Shown: positions 7,722 to 16,763, counted from the first letter of the stretch. The stretch: 64,000 nucleotides of DNA from Pseudomonas synxantha (GCF_900105675.1 NZ_LT629786.1:434001-498000), one strand, 5' to 3'. Numbers and translations are program-made. Notes: a model not told the origin generated them from the sequence alone.

Positions 7722-8681
7722 ATGATTTTTCCGGTACTCGAAGGTCTCAAGCTGCACAAGGTGCTGGTACGCACCGTCAAGGAATTCGTCGATGACGAGA
7801 TGCCTACCTACGCCTCGGCATTGGCCTACCAGATGCTGTTCTCGTTGTTTCCCTTCCTGCTGTTCCTCATTGCCCTGATCGGTTTCCTGCACCTGCCGGA
7901 CTTCTTTACCTGGCTGCGCCTGCAATCGGAACTGGTGTTGCCGCCCCAGGCGCTGGAGCAGGTCAACCCGGTGATCGACCAGTTGCAGCAGTCCAAGGGC
8001 GGCCTGCTTTCGGTGGGTATCGTCATCGCGCTGTGGACCGCCTCTGCAGGCGTACGCCTGATGATGAGTGCGATGAACGCGGCCTACGACGTGGTCGAGG
8101 GGCGGCCGATCTGGAAGCGCTTCCCTCTGTCGATTTTCTACACCGTGGGTATCGCCGGCATGTTGCTGGCCGCCGCGGCGTTGATGGTGCTTGGCCCGCA
8201 GGTCATGGAGTGGCTCGCAGGGCAGATCGGCATGCAGGAATTCGTCGTCACCCTGTGGACTATCCTGCGCTGGCCGCTGATCGTGATCCTGCTGATGTTC
8301 GCCGTGGCCCTCATGTACTACGTGATGCCGGATGTGGAGCAGGAGTTTCGCTTCATTACCCCAGGTTCGGTATTGGCCGTGGTGGTGTGGATCGTGGCTT
8401 CCCTTGGCTTTGGCTATTACGTGAAGACCTTCGCCGACTACAACGCCATGTATGGCAGTATCGGTGCGATCATTGTCCTGCTCCTGTACTTCTATATTTC
8501 CGCCGCCGTATTGCTGCTGGGGGCGGAGATGAATGCCGTGATCGAACATATGTCGGCCGAAGGCAAGGACCCAGGTGAAAAGGAATTCGACGAACCCAGC
8601 CACACCAGTGAAAAACAACACGTCTCGGGCCTAGGCCGGGACCACTCCAAGCCCACCCCTGATGAAGTGCCAGAGCGATGA
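7722..8681 (+). CDS. YihY/BrkB-family inner membrane protein
   Basis: A 319-residue integral membrane protein of the YihY (formerly called RNase BN/BrkB) family. About six hydrophobic segments run from residue 40 to 265; the family segments [19 protein letters not shown] near the N-terminus and [16 protein letters not shown] near the C-terminus are clear. The C-terminal 45 residues are charged and cytoplasmic. The function of the family is unsettled; the old nuclease label came from a mis-assigned gene. RBS GGAGACGCT precedes ATG 7722. Its stop overlaps the start of the deformylase gene (ATGA), so the two are translationally coupled. Confidence 0.88.
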   Translation: MIFPVLEGLKLHKVLVRTVKEFVDDEMPTYASALAYQMLFSLFPFLLFLIALIGFLHLPDFFTWLRLQSELVLPPQALEQVNPVIDQLQQSKGGLLSVGIVIALWTASAGVRLMMSAMNAAYDVVEGRPIWKRFPLSIFYTVGIAGMLLAAAALMVLGPQVMEWLAGQIGMQEFVVTLWTILRWPLIVILLMFAVALMYYVMPDVEQEFRFITPGSVLAVVVWIVASLGFGYYVKTFADYNAMYGSIGAIIVLLLYFYISAAVLLLGAEMNAVIEHMSAEGKDPGEKEFDEPSHTSEKQHVSGLGRDHSKPTPDEVPER

Positions 8682-9217
8682 TCCGTGAAATCCTGAAAAT
8701 GGGCGATGAGCGCCTGCTGCGTATCGCCTCGCCGGTGCCGCCGGAAATGTTCGACAGCCCCGAACTGTGGCAACTGATCGATGACATGTTCCAGACCATG
8801 GAGCACGTGGGTGGGGTTGGCCTGGCCGCGCCGCAGATTGGCGTCGACCTGCAGCTGGTGATCTTTGGCTTCGACGCCAGCGAGCGCTACCCGGACGCAC
8901 CGCCGGTGCCGCAGACCATCCTGATCAACCCACTGATTACCCCGCTGAGCCCGGTGCTGGAAGAGGATTACGAGGGGTGTTTGTCGGTGCCCGGCTTGCG
9001 TGGAGCGGTGAACCGTTATCAGCAGATCCGCTACGAAGGTTTCGATCCCAAGGGCGAGCCAATCGTACGTTTCGCCGATGGTTTTCATGCGCGGGTGGTG
9101 CAGCATGAATGCGATCACCTGATCGGTCGCTTGTACCCATCGCGGATCACCGATTTCAGCAAGTTCGGGTTTATCGAAGTAATGTTCCCGGAAATGGACC
9201 CAACGGCTGACGAATAA
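8678..9217 (+). CDS. def: Peptide deformylase
   Basis: A 179-residue metalloenzyme that removes the formyl group from the N-terminal methionine of new proteins. All three family motifs are present: [18 protein letters not shown] with the metal-binding cysteine, and QHECDHL with the two metal-binding histidines and the catalytic glutamate. Length fits the family (about 170-180). The start overlaps the YihY-family stop by four bases. The housekeeping def of Pseudomonas normally sits with fmt near dnaA-proximal genes, so this is probably the second copy; symbol def is used in the general sense. Confidence 0.93.
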   Translation: MIREILKMGDERLLRIASPVPPEMFDSPELWQLIDDMFQTMEHVGGVGLAAPQIGVDLQLVIFGFDASERYPDAPPVPQTILINPLITPLSPVLEEDYEGCLSVPGLRGAVNRYQQIRYEGFDPKGEPIVRFADGFHARVVQHECDHLIGRLYPSRITDFSKFGFIEVMFPEMDPTADE

Positions 9218-9239
9218 ACACCAGGCTACCTGAGGTCCC

Positions 9240-9332
9240 AATGTGGGAGGGGGCTTGCTCCCGATAGCGGTGGACCGGTCGATATTTCAGCGACGGACAC
9301 TCCGCCATCGGGAGCAAGCCCCCTCCCACATT
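9240..9332. repeat. REPIN (paired REP elements)
   Basis: AATGTGGGAGGGGGCTTG and its reverse complement flank a variable 30-odd-base centre, with inner arms CTCCCGATAGCGG and CCGCCATCGGGAG. The whole would fold into a long hairpin. The same unit recurs six more times in this window. Confidence 0.95.
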
Positions 9333-9347
9333 TTTGTCCTGCATCAT

Positions 9348-9761
9348 TCAGGTGATTGAGAACCCCATCGCAATCATCGGCTTGTTCCGCTTGTAGCGCA
9401 CCAACCGCTCACTGAGCGATTGCGGCAATACCGTGTCCTGGCTGAAACCCATACGCTGATACACCCCCTCCAGATCCGGATGGCACAGCAGCCACACCGT
9501 ACCCTCCACCTCAGCCACCGCCTGTTGAATCAAGCGCGCCGCCAGCCCCTGGCCGCGATAGGCCGGGTCGACAAACACGCCGGTCAGCCACTGCCCACCC
9601 ACCACCGGGCTCAGGCATAGCCCTGCCACGATCGCGCTGTCGCGTGCCACCCACAAGCGTCCACCCTTGAGGGCCTTCATCGAGGAATTGTGGCTGCGGT
9701 AAAACTTGTTCAACAGCGGCCACAGGGGCTCTGCCAGCGGTTCGATGTGCAATTCGGGCAT
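9348..9761 (-). CDS. GNAT-family N-acetyltransferase
   Basis: A 137-residue acetyltransferase. The acetyl-CoA pyrophosphate-binding motif reads YRGQGLAARLI (about 69-79), preceded by the beta-strand segment LTGVFVDPA, and the C-terminal VYQRMGFSQ segment is typical of the family. Substrate cannot be told. It stands alone between a REPIN and a short lysine-rich gene. Confidence 0.88.
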   Translation of the reverse strand: MPELHIEPLAEPLWPLLNKFYRSHNSSMKALKGGRLWVARDSAIVAGLCLSPVVGGQWLTGVFVDPAYRGQGLAARLIQQAVAEVEGTVWLLCHPDLEGVYQRMGFSQDTVLPQSLSERLVRYKRNKPMIAMGFSIT

Positions 9762-9865
9762 GGTCTTCTGGCCAGCATTATCAAGGGCCGGGGATTATAA
9801 GCGCCTTCTGCCGGGCAATAGGTGGTATACCCAGTGCTACATCCCCGTTCAGTTGAGTACGCATC

Positions 9866-9982
9866 ATGGCCAAAGGTATGGATTCAAAGAAAGCCGCGAA
9901 GAAAAAACCGGCAAAGACCGCCGATGAAAAACGCGCTGACAAAAAGGCCAAGAAATCCGACACCGGCCTGTTCGGTCACTGA
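9866..9982 (+). CDS. Small lysine-rich protein (38 aa)
   Basis: A 38-codon reading frame, ATG 9866 to TGA 9982, beginning MAKGMDSKKAAKKKPAK and ending DTGLFGH. About a third of residues are lysine and many others alanine or aspartate, like a histone-H1-like tail. There is no clear ribosome-binding site beyond a loose purine stretch, so expression is not certain, but the codon use and amino-acid pattern are much less random than the antisense frames. I recall similar short lysine-rich proteins in pseudomonads; function unknown, nucleic-acid binding is a guess from charge. Confidence 0.6.
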   Translation: MAKGMDSKKAAKKKPAKTADEKRADKKAKKSDTGLFGH

Positions 9983-10040
9983 GTCACCCGCTGTCGGTGC
10001 CCAAGGCCAGCACCGCCGGCGGCGGTGCTCCTATCTCAAC

Positions 10041-10643
10041 TCATGGATGTTCGACAGCCAGTGCCGCAACCACTGCGGGCCGTGCGCCTACGCGCTGTTG
10101 AAACGCCGCCAGTGCCGGCCACTCACGCAGATCAATGGCGTGCACGGCGGCCCAGCGCAGCACCACGAACAGGTAGGCATCTGCTACCGAATAGTGCGAG
10201 CCCAATAGGTAATCCTGACGCTCAAGGGTTTGCACCAGAATCGCAAAACGCTTGAACAGCGTGGCCCGGAACTGGGCTTTCACCTCTCCCTGGATCGCGG
10301 CGTTGAAAAACACCGCGAGCCCGCCATGCACTTCGCTGGCAATGAAATTCAACCACTCCTGCAAGCGCACGCGCTCCCAGCTGCCATTGGTCGGGGCCAG
10401 GTGGGCGTCGGGTTTCAGATCGGCCAGGTATTGCAGGATCGCACTGGCTTCGGTCAGCACCTGGCCATTGTCCAGTTGCAGTGCGGCCACATAGCCTTTG
10501 GGGTTGATCAGCAGGAAGTCTTCGCCGTTGGCGGTGATCTTGGCCTGGTTATCGACGCGCACCAGGTCGAAAGGCAAGGCCAATTCGCGCAAGACGATAT
10601 GGGGCGCGAGCGAGCAGGCATCGGGGGAAAAATACAGTTTCAT
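10041..10643 (-). CDS. gstA: Glutathione S-transferase (GstA type)
   Basis: A 200-residue bacterial beta-class glutathione transferase. The N-terminal thioredoxin fold starts MKLYFSPDACSLAPHI with the beta-class cysteine at C10; the cis-proline segment and TEASAIL (about 65-71) bind glutathione. The C-terminal helical domain carries the SVADAYLF motif. It conjugates glutathione to electrophiles and takes part in redox defence. It is divergent from a LysR regulator 96 bases away, which may control it. Confidence 0.88.
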   Translation of the reverse strand: MKLYFSPDACSLAPHIVLRELALPFDLVRVDNQAKITANGEDFLLINPKGYVAALQLDNGQVLTEASAILQYLADLKPDAHLAPTNGSWERVRLQEWLNFIASEVHGGLAVFFNAAIQGEVKAQFRATLFKRFAILVQTLERQDYLLGSHYSVADAYLFVVLRWAAVHAIDLREWPALAAFQQRVGARPAVVAALAVEHP

Positions 10644-10739
10644 GGCGGGCCTCTGTGTAGGATTTGCGCCAGTCTCCGGGGCATGGCACCGTGGGTAAAA
10701 TTAAACCTTCAGGCCCCACCCATAAGGACAGCGACTGCC

Positions 10740-11609
10740 ATGATGAACCTGATGCACTGGCGCCTGCTGGTGGCCGTGGCCGATCACGGCAGCATCACCG
10801 CCGCCGCCGAACGCGTGGGCATGACCCAGTCCGCCGCCAGCCAGGCCATGGCGTCCATGGAGGCCACGCTGGGGGCGCAATTGTTCATCCGCGAACCGCG
10901 CAAGACGCTGCCCACTGCCCTCGGGTTGAGTGTGATCGAACAGGCGCGGGTGATGCTCGGTGCCTTGCAGGCGATTCGCAGCCGCGTCGACGAAGCCAGG
11001 CCCATGCTGCGTGGGAACCTGCGCATCGCCTGTTTCCCTCAGGTGCTGGCGAAGTTTCTGAGCCCCAGGTTGCAGCGTTTTGCGCAGCTCTATCCGGGAA
11101 TTGAGGTCACCACCCTCGAAGTCACCGACAATGAAGTGACAGCCTTGCTCGACGCCGACCTGATCGACCTGGGGGTGGTGCTCAACCCAGGGCCCGGGTG
11201 CCAGGCAACGCCGCTGGGGCGGGACAATTGGCTGGCCGTGGTGCCGGCCCGGCATGCACTGGCCCAGCGTGCGGCGGGGGCCACGGTGAGCCTGGCGGAA
11301 CTGCTTGAGCAGCCCTTCGTGCTTGCCACCGGCGGGTGCACTGCCAATGCCCGCAGCTTGGGTGTCGACGCCGGTCTGGCGTTGCGCGATGTGCGGGTGC
11401 AAGTGAGGGAATGGAGCAGCGCCTTCAGCCTGGTGCGCGAAGGCGTAGGCGTCACCCTGGTGCCGGAATCGACCTTGCCGGCCCAGCGCCAGGGCTTGCG
11501 CGTGATGCCTTTGAGCGTGCCGATACACCGCGAGTTCGCCCTGGTCAGCGCACCCGCCCGTACGCCTTCCGCCGCCGCCAGCGCCCTGCTGGCAATGCTG
11601 GCTGACTAG
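10740..11609 (+). CDS. LysR-family transcriptional regulator
   Basis: A 289-residue regulator with an N-terminal winged helix-turn-helix (GSITAAAERVGMTQSAASQAM, about 18-38) and a C-terminal periplasmic-binding-like effector domain. ATG 10740 follows AAGGAC; in-frame sequence further upstream overlaps the gstA gene and is not coding for this protein. Divergent orientation to gstA suggests that the pair shares a control region, as is usual for LysR regulators. Effector unknown. Confidence 0.88.
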   Translation: MMNLMHWRLLVAVADHGSITAAAERVGMTQSAASQAMASMEATLGAQLFIREPRKTLPTALGLSVIEQARVMLGALQAIRSRVDEARPMLRGNLRIACFPQVLAKFLSPRLQRFAQLYPGIEVTTLEVTDNEVTALLDADLIDLGVVLNPGPGCQATPLGRDNWLAVVPARHALAQRAAGATVSLAELLEQPFVLATGGCTANARSLGVDAGLALRDVRVQVREWSSAFSLVREGVGVTLVPESTLPAQRQGLRVMPLSVPIHREFALVSAPARTPSAAASALLAMLAD

Positions 11610-11709
11610 GAAGGCTCGCGGCATGGAGGCGGATACGATCCGTCAGCTCAACGCCACGCTTCAATTGCACTAACTGAAACCCTGCTGATCCCATGTGGAA
11701 GAAGATCAA

Positions 11710-11727
11710 AATGTGGGAGGGGGCTTA
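11710..11727. repeat. REP fragment running into a stop codon
   Basis: AATGTGGGAGGGGGCTTA is the left arm of the REP unit seen elsewhere, cut after GGCTT. Its last three bases, read on the minus strand, are the TAA stop of the next gene. The rest of the REPIN is missing. Confidence 0.7.
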
Positions 11728-12222
11728 GATCGCCGCCAGGGTTTCTTTCACCGTCTGCGCCTGCGGGTCAGCAGACTTCGCCGCTACCTGCTGCGCTTGC
11801 TGCTGCTGGAGCCGCTCGGACACTTCCTTGGCAAAGGCATTTTGCTCTTCCACCGGCAGCGCGTTCAGCTGCTCCAACGTCAGCCCCCGTTCTTTGAGCA
11901 ACTGGTCGCGGATGCGCTCGGCCGGGGTCTTGGTCATGTAATCGGTGAACTCACTGCGTGCTGAACCGGCGACGCTGGTCGCTGGCACATTGCTGTTCGA
12001 CGCTGTGGCCTGCAACTGCACGCGAGTCTTGGCGAACGCCTCATCAATGCGATCGCCGGCCTTATCCAATGCCTTCTGCACGACCGGTACCGTGATGTTC
12101 TGCTGCGCAGTCTGCAGGGCACCGCTGTACAACGCGCTGGCGGCGGCGTTGGCGGGGTCCATGTCGGGTCGCTTGATCTGTTGGACGGTCGACATGGCTT
12201 GGGTGTTGTTGTTAACCAGCAT
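11725..12222 (-). CDS. Hypothetical protein, helical, Gln-rich tail
   Basis: A 165-residue soluble protein that I do not recognise. It starts MLVNNNTQAMSTVQQIK and is predicted largely helical; the C-terminal third has a run of glutamines (LQQQQAQQ) and ends near PQAQTVKETLAAI. No signal peptide or enzyme motif is visible. The stop codon coincides with a REP fragment, so the C-terminus may have been reset by REP insertion or deletion. It is a single gene followed upstream by a 130-base gap before the MFS gene region. Confidence 0.7.
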   Translation of the reverse strand: MLVNNNTQAMSTVQQIKRPDMDPANAAASALYSGALQTAQQNITVPVVQKALDKAGDRIDEAFAKTRVQLQATASNSNVPATSVAGSARSEFTDYMTKTPAERIRDQLLKERGLTLEQLNALPVEEQNAFAKEVSERLQQQQAQQVAAKSADPQAQTVKETLAAI

Positions 12223-12356
12223 GATCGGTCACCTGTGCAAATGGTCGGTGCCACAGCTTGAGCAAATAGCGTGCCGGGTATGCAAACCCCAATGTTTATT
12301 GAGAGTGGCTTTGCTGCCGCGGCAAGCATGCTGCCGCTGGCGGCCAAGCATTGCCG

Positions 12357-13766
12357 TCAGTGGGCGATATTTTCCAGCGCCAGGTTACGCGTACGCGGCC
12401 CGAACCAGCTGATGGTGATCATCACGATCAGCATGCTGCTGGCGATAAACGCCAGCACCCCTGGCGTACCCAGGTGTTCGAGGATAAAGCCGATCAACAA
12501 ACTGCTGAACACCGTGGACAAGCGGCTGAACGAATAGCAGAACCCCACCGCCCGTGCGCGGATATTCGTGGGGAACAATTCGCTCTGGTACGAGTGATAA
12601 CTGAAGCTCAGCCAGGCATTGCAGAAGGTGATCATCACCCCGCAGAACACCAGCCCCAATGCGCTGGTTTGCAGGGCGAACAGGCTGCCGAAGATCACCG
12701 CGCCCATGGCGGAACCGACGATCTGCCATTTGTTCTCAAAGCGGTTGGCCACTTTCACAAACAGCAAGGGGCCGAGCGGGTAGGCGAGGGTAATGATAAA
12801 GGCGTACATCAAGCTGTGGGTCACGCTCACGCCCTGACCCGACAACAGCGCTGGCAACCAATTGCCAAAGCCAAAAAAACCGATGGCCTGGAACACATGG
12901 AACACGATCAGCATCAAGGCGCGACGCCGGTACGGTGGTTGCCAGATATCAGCAAAACGGCCGCTGCCCTGCACGCTGACGGCTTCGGGCTCCGGCTCAT
13001 CCAAGGGCTTGCCGTGATCTTTCAGGCAGCGTGCTTCCAGGCTATCCATAATCACACCGGCTTCTTCGAAACGGCCCTTCTGTGCCAGCCAGCGCGGCGA
13101 TTCCGGCAGGCGCTTGCGCAGTTGCCAGATAAACAGCGCAAACACCGCACTGCTTAATACCACCCAGCGCCAGCCGGCGACGCCGAACGGCGCCTGGGGC
13201 ACCAGCCACCACGACATCAAGGCCACCGCCGGTACCGACAGAAACTGAATGAAAAACGCAAAGGCAAACGCCGAACTGCGCATGCGCTTGGGCACCAGTT
13301 CCGAGAGGTAGGCATCGATGGTCACCAGTTCGATGCCCAGGCCGATGCCCACCACAAAGCGCATGCAGATAATGCCCAGGGCGGAGGTTTGTATACCCAT
13401 CAGCACCGTGGCGACGGTGTACCAGATCAATGCAAAGGTGAAGATTGCCCGGCGCCCGAAGCGGTCGGCGATGGGGCTGAGCAGGCTGGCGCCGAGGAAC
13501 AGGCCGAGGAAGGTCGCCGAGGCGAATGCGGCCTGGTCCGAAAAGCCAAACACGCCCTGGCTGCCGGTATGGAAAATTCCGTCGCTGATCAGGCCGGGGC
13601 TGATATAGGCGGTCTGGAACAGGTCATACAGCTCGAAAAAACCACCGATCGATAGCAGCGCCACTAGGCGCCAGATGGTGGCCACGGCGGGCAGGCGGTC
13701 GATGCGTGCACTGATATGGGCGGCGCGGAGCGGGTCGAGGCCTTCTGTGGTGGAGTGGGCGGGCAT
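12357..13766 (-). CDS. MFS transporter, sugar/aromatic acid type
   Basis: A 469-residue major-facilitator permease with about twelve helices. The loop 2-3 motif is ADRFGRRAIF and the loop after helix six contains RLPESPRWL, both typical of the metabolite-importing branch (sugar porters, aromatic acid:H+ symporters). It is the last gene of a tight minus-strand operon: it starts 9 bases after the epimerase-like gene, which follows the GST gene by 15 bases. Together they suggest uptake and oxidation of a sugar-acid-like or related compound, but the substrate is not visible in the sequence. Confidence 0.85.
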   Translation of the reverse strand: MPAHSTTEGLDPLRAAHISARIDRLPAVATIWRLVALLSIGGFFELYDLFQTAYISPGLISDGIFHTGSQGVFGFSDQAAFASATFLGLFLGASLLSPIADRFGRRAIFTFALIWYTVATVLMGIQTSALGIICMRFVVGIGLGIELVTIDAYLSELVPKRMRSSAFAFAFFIQFLSVPAVALMSWWLVPQAPFGVAGWRWVVLSSAVFALFIWQLRKRLPESPRWLAQKGRFEEAGVIMDSLEARCLKDHGKPLDEPEPEAVSVQGSGRFADIWQPPYRRRALMLIVFHVFQAIGFFGFGNWLPALLSGQGVSVTHSLMYAFIITLAYPLGPLLFVKVANRFENKWQIVGSAMGAVIFGSLFALQTSALGLVFCGVMITFCNAWLSFSYHSYQSELFPTNIRARAVGFCYSFSRLSTVFSSLLIGFILEHLGTPGVLAFIASSMLIVMITISWFGPRTRNLALENIAH

Positions 13767-13775
13767 GGTGAAAAC

Positions 13776-14513
13776 TCAGTAAGTGATGGGGGTTTCAAAT
13801 ATCTGGAACGCATCATCCTGCGGTTGGTAGCCCAGCACACGTGTGGTTTCGCTCAAATCCAGGCGCTTGAAGCGGTTGTTGGAAATACCGTGAGCGATCA
13901 CGTGCTTCACGCCGACGACCTCCACTGAGCGTTGCAGCAGATGCACGGCATCCCGCGGGCTGAGCCACGCGCTGAGGTCGCGGGCGTTGTTCAGGTCGTG
14001 GGTTTCGGGGAATTCAAAAGCGCCGATGCGCAGGGCGATGGTCGACAGCGGCGTCTTGGCTGCGTAGTAGCCACACAACGCCTCGCCGTAGCATTTGCTC
14101 ACGCCATACATATTCGCGGGCATCACCTGCATACCAGGGGTGATCTGCCGGTCCACCGGATAGCCTTCGATGGTTTGCGCGCTGCTGGCGAACACCAGGC
14201 GCTGCACGCCGGCAGCCACGGCGGCTTCGAACAGGTAGGTGGTGGCGAGGATGTTGTTGGGCAACAATTCGTCGAACGAGGCACTGGCGTGGGGGATGCC
14301 CGACAGGTGCACGATTACGTCGATGCCTTCGAGCAGGGTCGCCAGGCTGGATTTATCGCTGAGGTCGGCGTGTACGAAGCGGTGTCCACCCAGGTCGAAG
14401 TCCGGCGCGATGCGGTCGGTGAGGGTGAAGCGGTAGCGGTCTTGCGAGGCTTGGAAAAATGTCTTGCCGATTCTGCCGCAGGCGCCGGTGAGCAGTACGT
14501 TGAGTCCGTTCAC
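13776..14513 (-). CDS. NAD-dependent epimerase/dehydratase, uronate-dehydrogenase-like
   Basis: A 245-residue extended SDR. The nucleotide-binding motif is TGACGRIG (about 9-16) and the catalytic YGVSK (Y136 region) is intact. The segments NMYGVSKCYGEALCGYY and LSAWLSPRDAVHLLQRS match what I know of uronate dehydrogenase (Udh) from P. syringae, which oxidises galacturonate or glucuronate to the aldaric lactone. Length is a little short of Udh (about 270) and the N-terminal part is diverged, so a different sugar or sugar acid is possible. It is the middle gene of the GST/SDR/MFS operon. Confidence 0.75.
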   Translation of the reverse strand: MNGLNVLLTGACGRIGKTFFQASQDRYRFTLTDRIAPDFDLGGHRFVHADLSDKSSLATLLEGIDVIVHLSGIPHASASFDELLPNNILATTYLFEAAVAAGVQRLVFASSAQTIEGYPVDRQITPGMQVMPANMYGVSKCYGEALCGYYAAKTPLSTIALRIGAFEFPETHDLNNARDLSAWLSPRDAVHLLQRSVEVVGVKHVIAHGISNNRFKRLDLSETTRVLGYQPQDDAFQIFETPITY

Positions 14514-14528
14514 GTGAGGTCCCTGTGC

Positions 14529-15161
14529 TTAGTTGTGGCCGTCGAGGGCGAAGGTTTTGAAACCGGCGTGTTGGCTGAGCCGCTGATAGTAGGCGGCAAT
14601 GGCGGGGTAGGGTGGGCGCTGCATGGGTGTTGCCTGCCAGCGGTGTACCGAGAGGCCGATCAAAATGTCGGCGAGGGTGAATTCCTCGCCGGCCACATAG
14701 GCTCCGGTCTTGGCCAGCTGCTGTTCGAGAATGCCCATCTTGTCGTTCCATACCTGCACCGCGGCGGCGATCTGCGCAGCGTCCAGACCATCTGGGTTGT
14801 TGCGTACCAGTGCGGTAAAGGCGTCGCCCCAGGCGCGGTTCAATTCCGTGGCTTGCCAGTCAATCCACTGTTCGATACGGGCCCTGGGGGCGGGCTCGGT
14901 CGGTAGCAGGTCGTGACGTTGATACAGGCCGACGAGGTAGCGGCAGATGGTGTTGGATTCCCACAGCACGCCGTGGTCATCGATCAGCACCGGCACCTGC
15001 GCGTTGGGGTTCAGGGCGAGGAACTCGGTCGATTGGGTGGGTTTGAAGCCGATGCCCCAGTCTTCGCGCACATAGTCGATGCCCAGTTCCTGGCAGGTCC
15101 ACAACACTTTGCGCACGTTGATGGAGGAAGTGCGGCCCAAGATTTTCAGTGAATGTCCCAT
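14529..15161 (-). CDS. Glutathione S-transferase
   Basis: A 210-residue GST of a different subgroup from the one at 10041. The N-terminal domain reads ILGRTSSINVRKVLWTCQELG, with serine in place of the beta-class cysteine, and LNPNAQVPVL holds the cis-proline; WESNTICRYL binds glutathione. ATG 15161 has AGGGAAG upstream; an in-frame start at 15206 adds residues without family match. First gene of the three-gene minus-strand operon. In such operons GSTs can act as detoxifying or isomerising partners of the dehydrogenase; here that is inference. Confidence 0.85.
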   Translation of the reverse strand: MGHSLKILGRTSSINVRKVLWTCQELGIDYVREDWGIGFKPTQSTEFLALNPNAQVPVLIDDHGVLWESNTICRYLVGLYQRHDLLPTEPAPRARIEQWIDWQATELNRAWGDAFTALVRNNPDGLDAAQIAAAVQVWNDKMGILEQQLAKTGAYVAGEEFTLADILIGLSVHRWQATPMQRPPYPAIAAYYQRLSQHAGFKTFALDGHN

Positions 15162-15222
15162 GGTGCTTCCCTGGCGATGGAAAGTGGTCAATCTAGCAGG
15201 GCGCAAGCGGGCATGGTTAAAA

Positions 15223-15315
15223 AATGTGGGAGGGGGCTTGCTCCCGATAGCGGTGGGTCAGTCAACTTACAGATAGCTGACCCACTGCATCGGGAGCAAG
15301 CCCCCTCCCACATTT
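15223..15315. repeat. REPIN (paired REP elements)
   Basis: Same paired unit as at 9240, with inner arms CCGATAGCGGTGGGTCAG and CTGACCCACTGCATCGG, so the central part pairs further than usual. The stretch 15316-15486 beyond it holds nothing I can recognise. Confidence 0.95.
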
Positions 15316-15486
15316 GGACCGAGTAAGGTCACAGCAGCGTGGTGTGTGCTGGTCCATGGCCTTGCCGAGCAGCGAGTTAAACGAGGGTGGCAGCTGTACG
15401 CAGGTTAGTAGACCGGTGGACACTCAAAGCCGGCGCACCCGAAAGTGCCCTACGCACAGCCGCCATTAACACAGGCAGACTTCTGA

Positions 15487-15513
15487 TCGTTCCCACGCAG
15501 AGCGTGGGAACGA
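15487..15513. repeat. Inverted repeat TCGTTCCCACGC-AGA-GCGTGGGAACGA
   Basis: A perfect 12-base inverted repeat with a three-base loop, of a kind common between Pseudomonas genes and unrelated in sequence to the REPINs. It lies six bases beyond the gntR stop and may help end that transcript, although no T-run follows. Confidence 0.75.
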
Positions 15514-15518
15514 GCGGG

Positions 15519-16547
15519 TCAGGTGCTCTCCCGCACCTGCAACTCAAACCCCATATCCACCACCGGCTTGGCGATCTTGTTGCCCGCCATGATGGTCAAC
15601 AAATGCTCCGCCGCCCTGCGGCCAATGGCTTCTCGTGGCGTGCTGATACTGCTCAGGCGCGGCACCATGAATGACGACGCGGGCAAGTCGTTGAAGCCCA
15701 GCACTGCGACACGCTCCGGCACCTTGATGCCGTGGCGCAGGGCTTCGAGCAGGGCGCCCTGGGCCAGGTCGTCGTTACCGAAGAAGATCGCATCCACATC
15801 CGGATGCGCTGCCAGCAATTGCAGGAACAGTTCGCCGCCCAGGCCCACTGAGGAGGGGCGGGGTGTCAAAAGCTCCAGCGCCGGGTCGTACATGCCCGCC
15901 TGCTGCAAGGCGCGGCGGAAACCTTCACCGCGCAACAACGTGCGCTGATCCAACTGCGCGCCAATGTAGGCCAGGCGCTTACGCCCCCGGGACAGCAAAT
16001 GCGCCGCCGCCGTCTCGCCTGCGGCCAACTGTGAGAAACCCACGCAGTTCACCCCGGCATTGGGGTCCAGATCCATCATGTACACGCACGGCACATTGCT
16101 GGTCTCGACCATTCGTCGCGCGCTTTCGGTGCGGTCGAACCCGGTGAGCAGCAAACCCCGTGGCTGGTACGCCATGTAGTTGCGCAGCAGGTTTTCTTCT
16201 TCATCGCGCGAATAATGGGAGTTGCCGATCAGCACTTCGAAGCCCTTGGGCCGCAGTACTCGATGGATGGCCTCCAGGGTTTCGATAAACAACAGGTTGG
16301 ACAGCGATGGCACCAGCACCACCACCGAATGGCTCTGTGCAGACGCCAACGCGCGGGCAGCGGGGTTGACCACATAGCTGAGTTCGGCGGCGGCCTGCTG
16401 GACTTTTTCCACCAGTTCGGTGGCGACGGTGCTGATACCGCGCAGGGCGCGGGAGGCGGTGATCGGGCTGACCCCGGCCAGGCGTGCAACTTCATTGAGG
16501 GTAGGGCGGCCCGTCGTGCGGGTATTTTTATCGTTCTTGGAGGTCAT
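15519..16547 (-). CDS. gntR: LacI-family repressor of gluconate genes (GntR)
   Basis: A 342-residue LacI-family regulator. The helix-turn-helix and hinge segment reads LNEVARLAGVSPITASRALRG near the N-terminus, followed by a periplasmic-binding-like domain that binds the sugar ligand (expected: gluconate or 6-phosphogluconate). The ATG at 16547 is taken; an in-frame TTG at 16562 is possible. It is divergent from gluconokinase and the permease, and palindromes sharing TAGCGCT lie before gntR, gntK and the permease. The same trio order is known in P. aeruginosa, which supports the name. It should repress when gluconate is absent, including its own gene. Confidence 0.88.
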   Translation of the reverse strand: MTSKNDKNTRTTGRPTLNEVARLAGVSPITASRALRGISTVATELVEKVQQAAAELSYVVNPAARALASAQSHSVVVLVPSLSNLLFIETLEAIHRVLRPKGFEVLIGNSHYSRDEEENLLRNYMAYQPRGLLLTGFDRTESARRMVETSNVPCVYMMDLDPNAGVNCVGFSQLAAGETAAAHLLSRGRKRLAYIGAQLDQRTLLRGEGFRRALQQAGMYDPALELLTPRPSSVGLGGELFLQLLAAHPDVDAIFFGNDDLAQGALLEALRHGIKVPERVAVLGFNDLPASSFMVPRLSSISTPREAIGRRAAEHLLTIMAGNKIAKPVVDMGFELQVREST

Positions 16548-16580
16548 CAGGCGGCTTGCCAAACAAAAATCGAGGCACTA

Positions 16581-16594
16581 AGGTAGCGCTGTCT
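16581..16594. promoter_or_regulatory. GntR operator-like site before gntR
   Basis: AGGTAGCGCTGTCT, centred on AGCGCT, lies 34 bases ahead of the gntR start. It matches the gntK site in 13 of 14 bases. Confidence 0.7.
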
Positions 16595-16732
16595 CCAAAG
16601 GGCTGCAAATTATTGAACCTAGGGTTGCCTGATCCGGTTCGAATGATTGGAGCAGATGCACGCGTCACTCCATAAAAATGACAAGTCGGCGCGGGAAAAG
16701 CCTGTCTTTTGCACTAGCCTTATAGCGTGCAA

Positions 16733-16746
16733 AGGTAGCGCTATCT
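16733..16746. promoter_or_regulatory. GntR operator-like site before gntK
   Basis: AGGTAGCGCTATCT is a near-perfect palindrome with central CG, as LacI-family operators usually have. It lies 18 bases ahead of the gluconokinase start, so bound repressor would block transcription. Confidence 0.75.
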
Positions 16747-16763
16747 GCGTCCTGAGGTGTTTC

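Noticed and set aside
7182..8621. A 479-codon open frame on the minus strand across the YihY-like gene
   Set aside because: It is antisense to a clear membrane-protein gene, has a histidine- and glutamine-rich composition typical of complement frames in high-GC DNA, and no family match.
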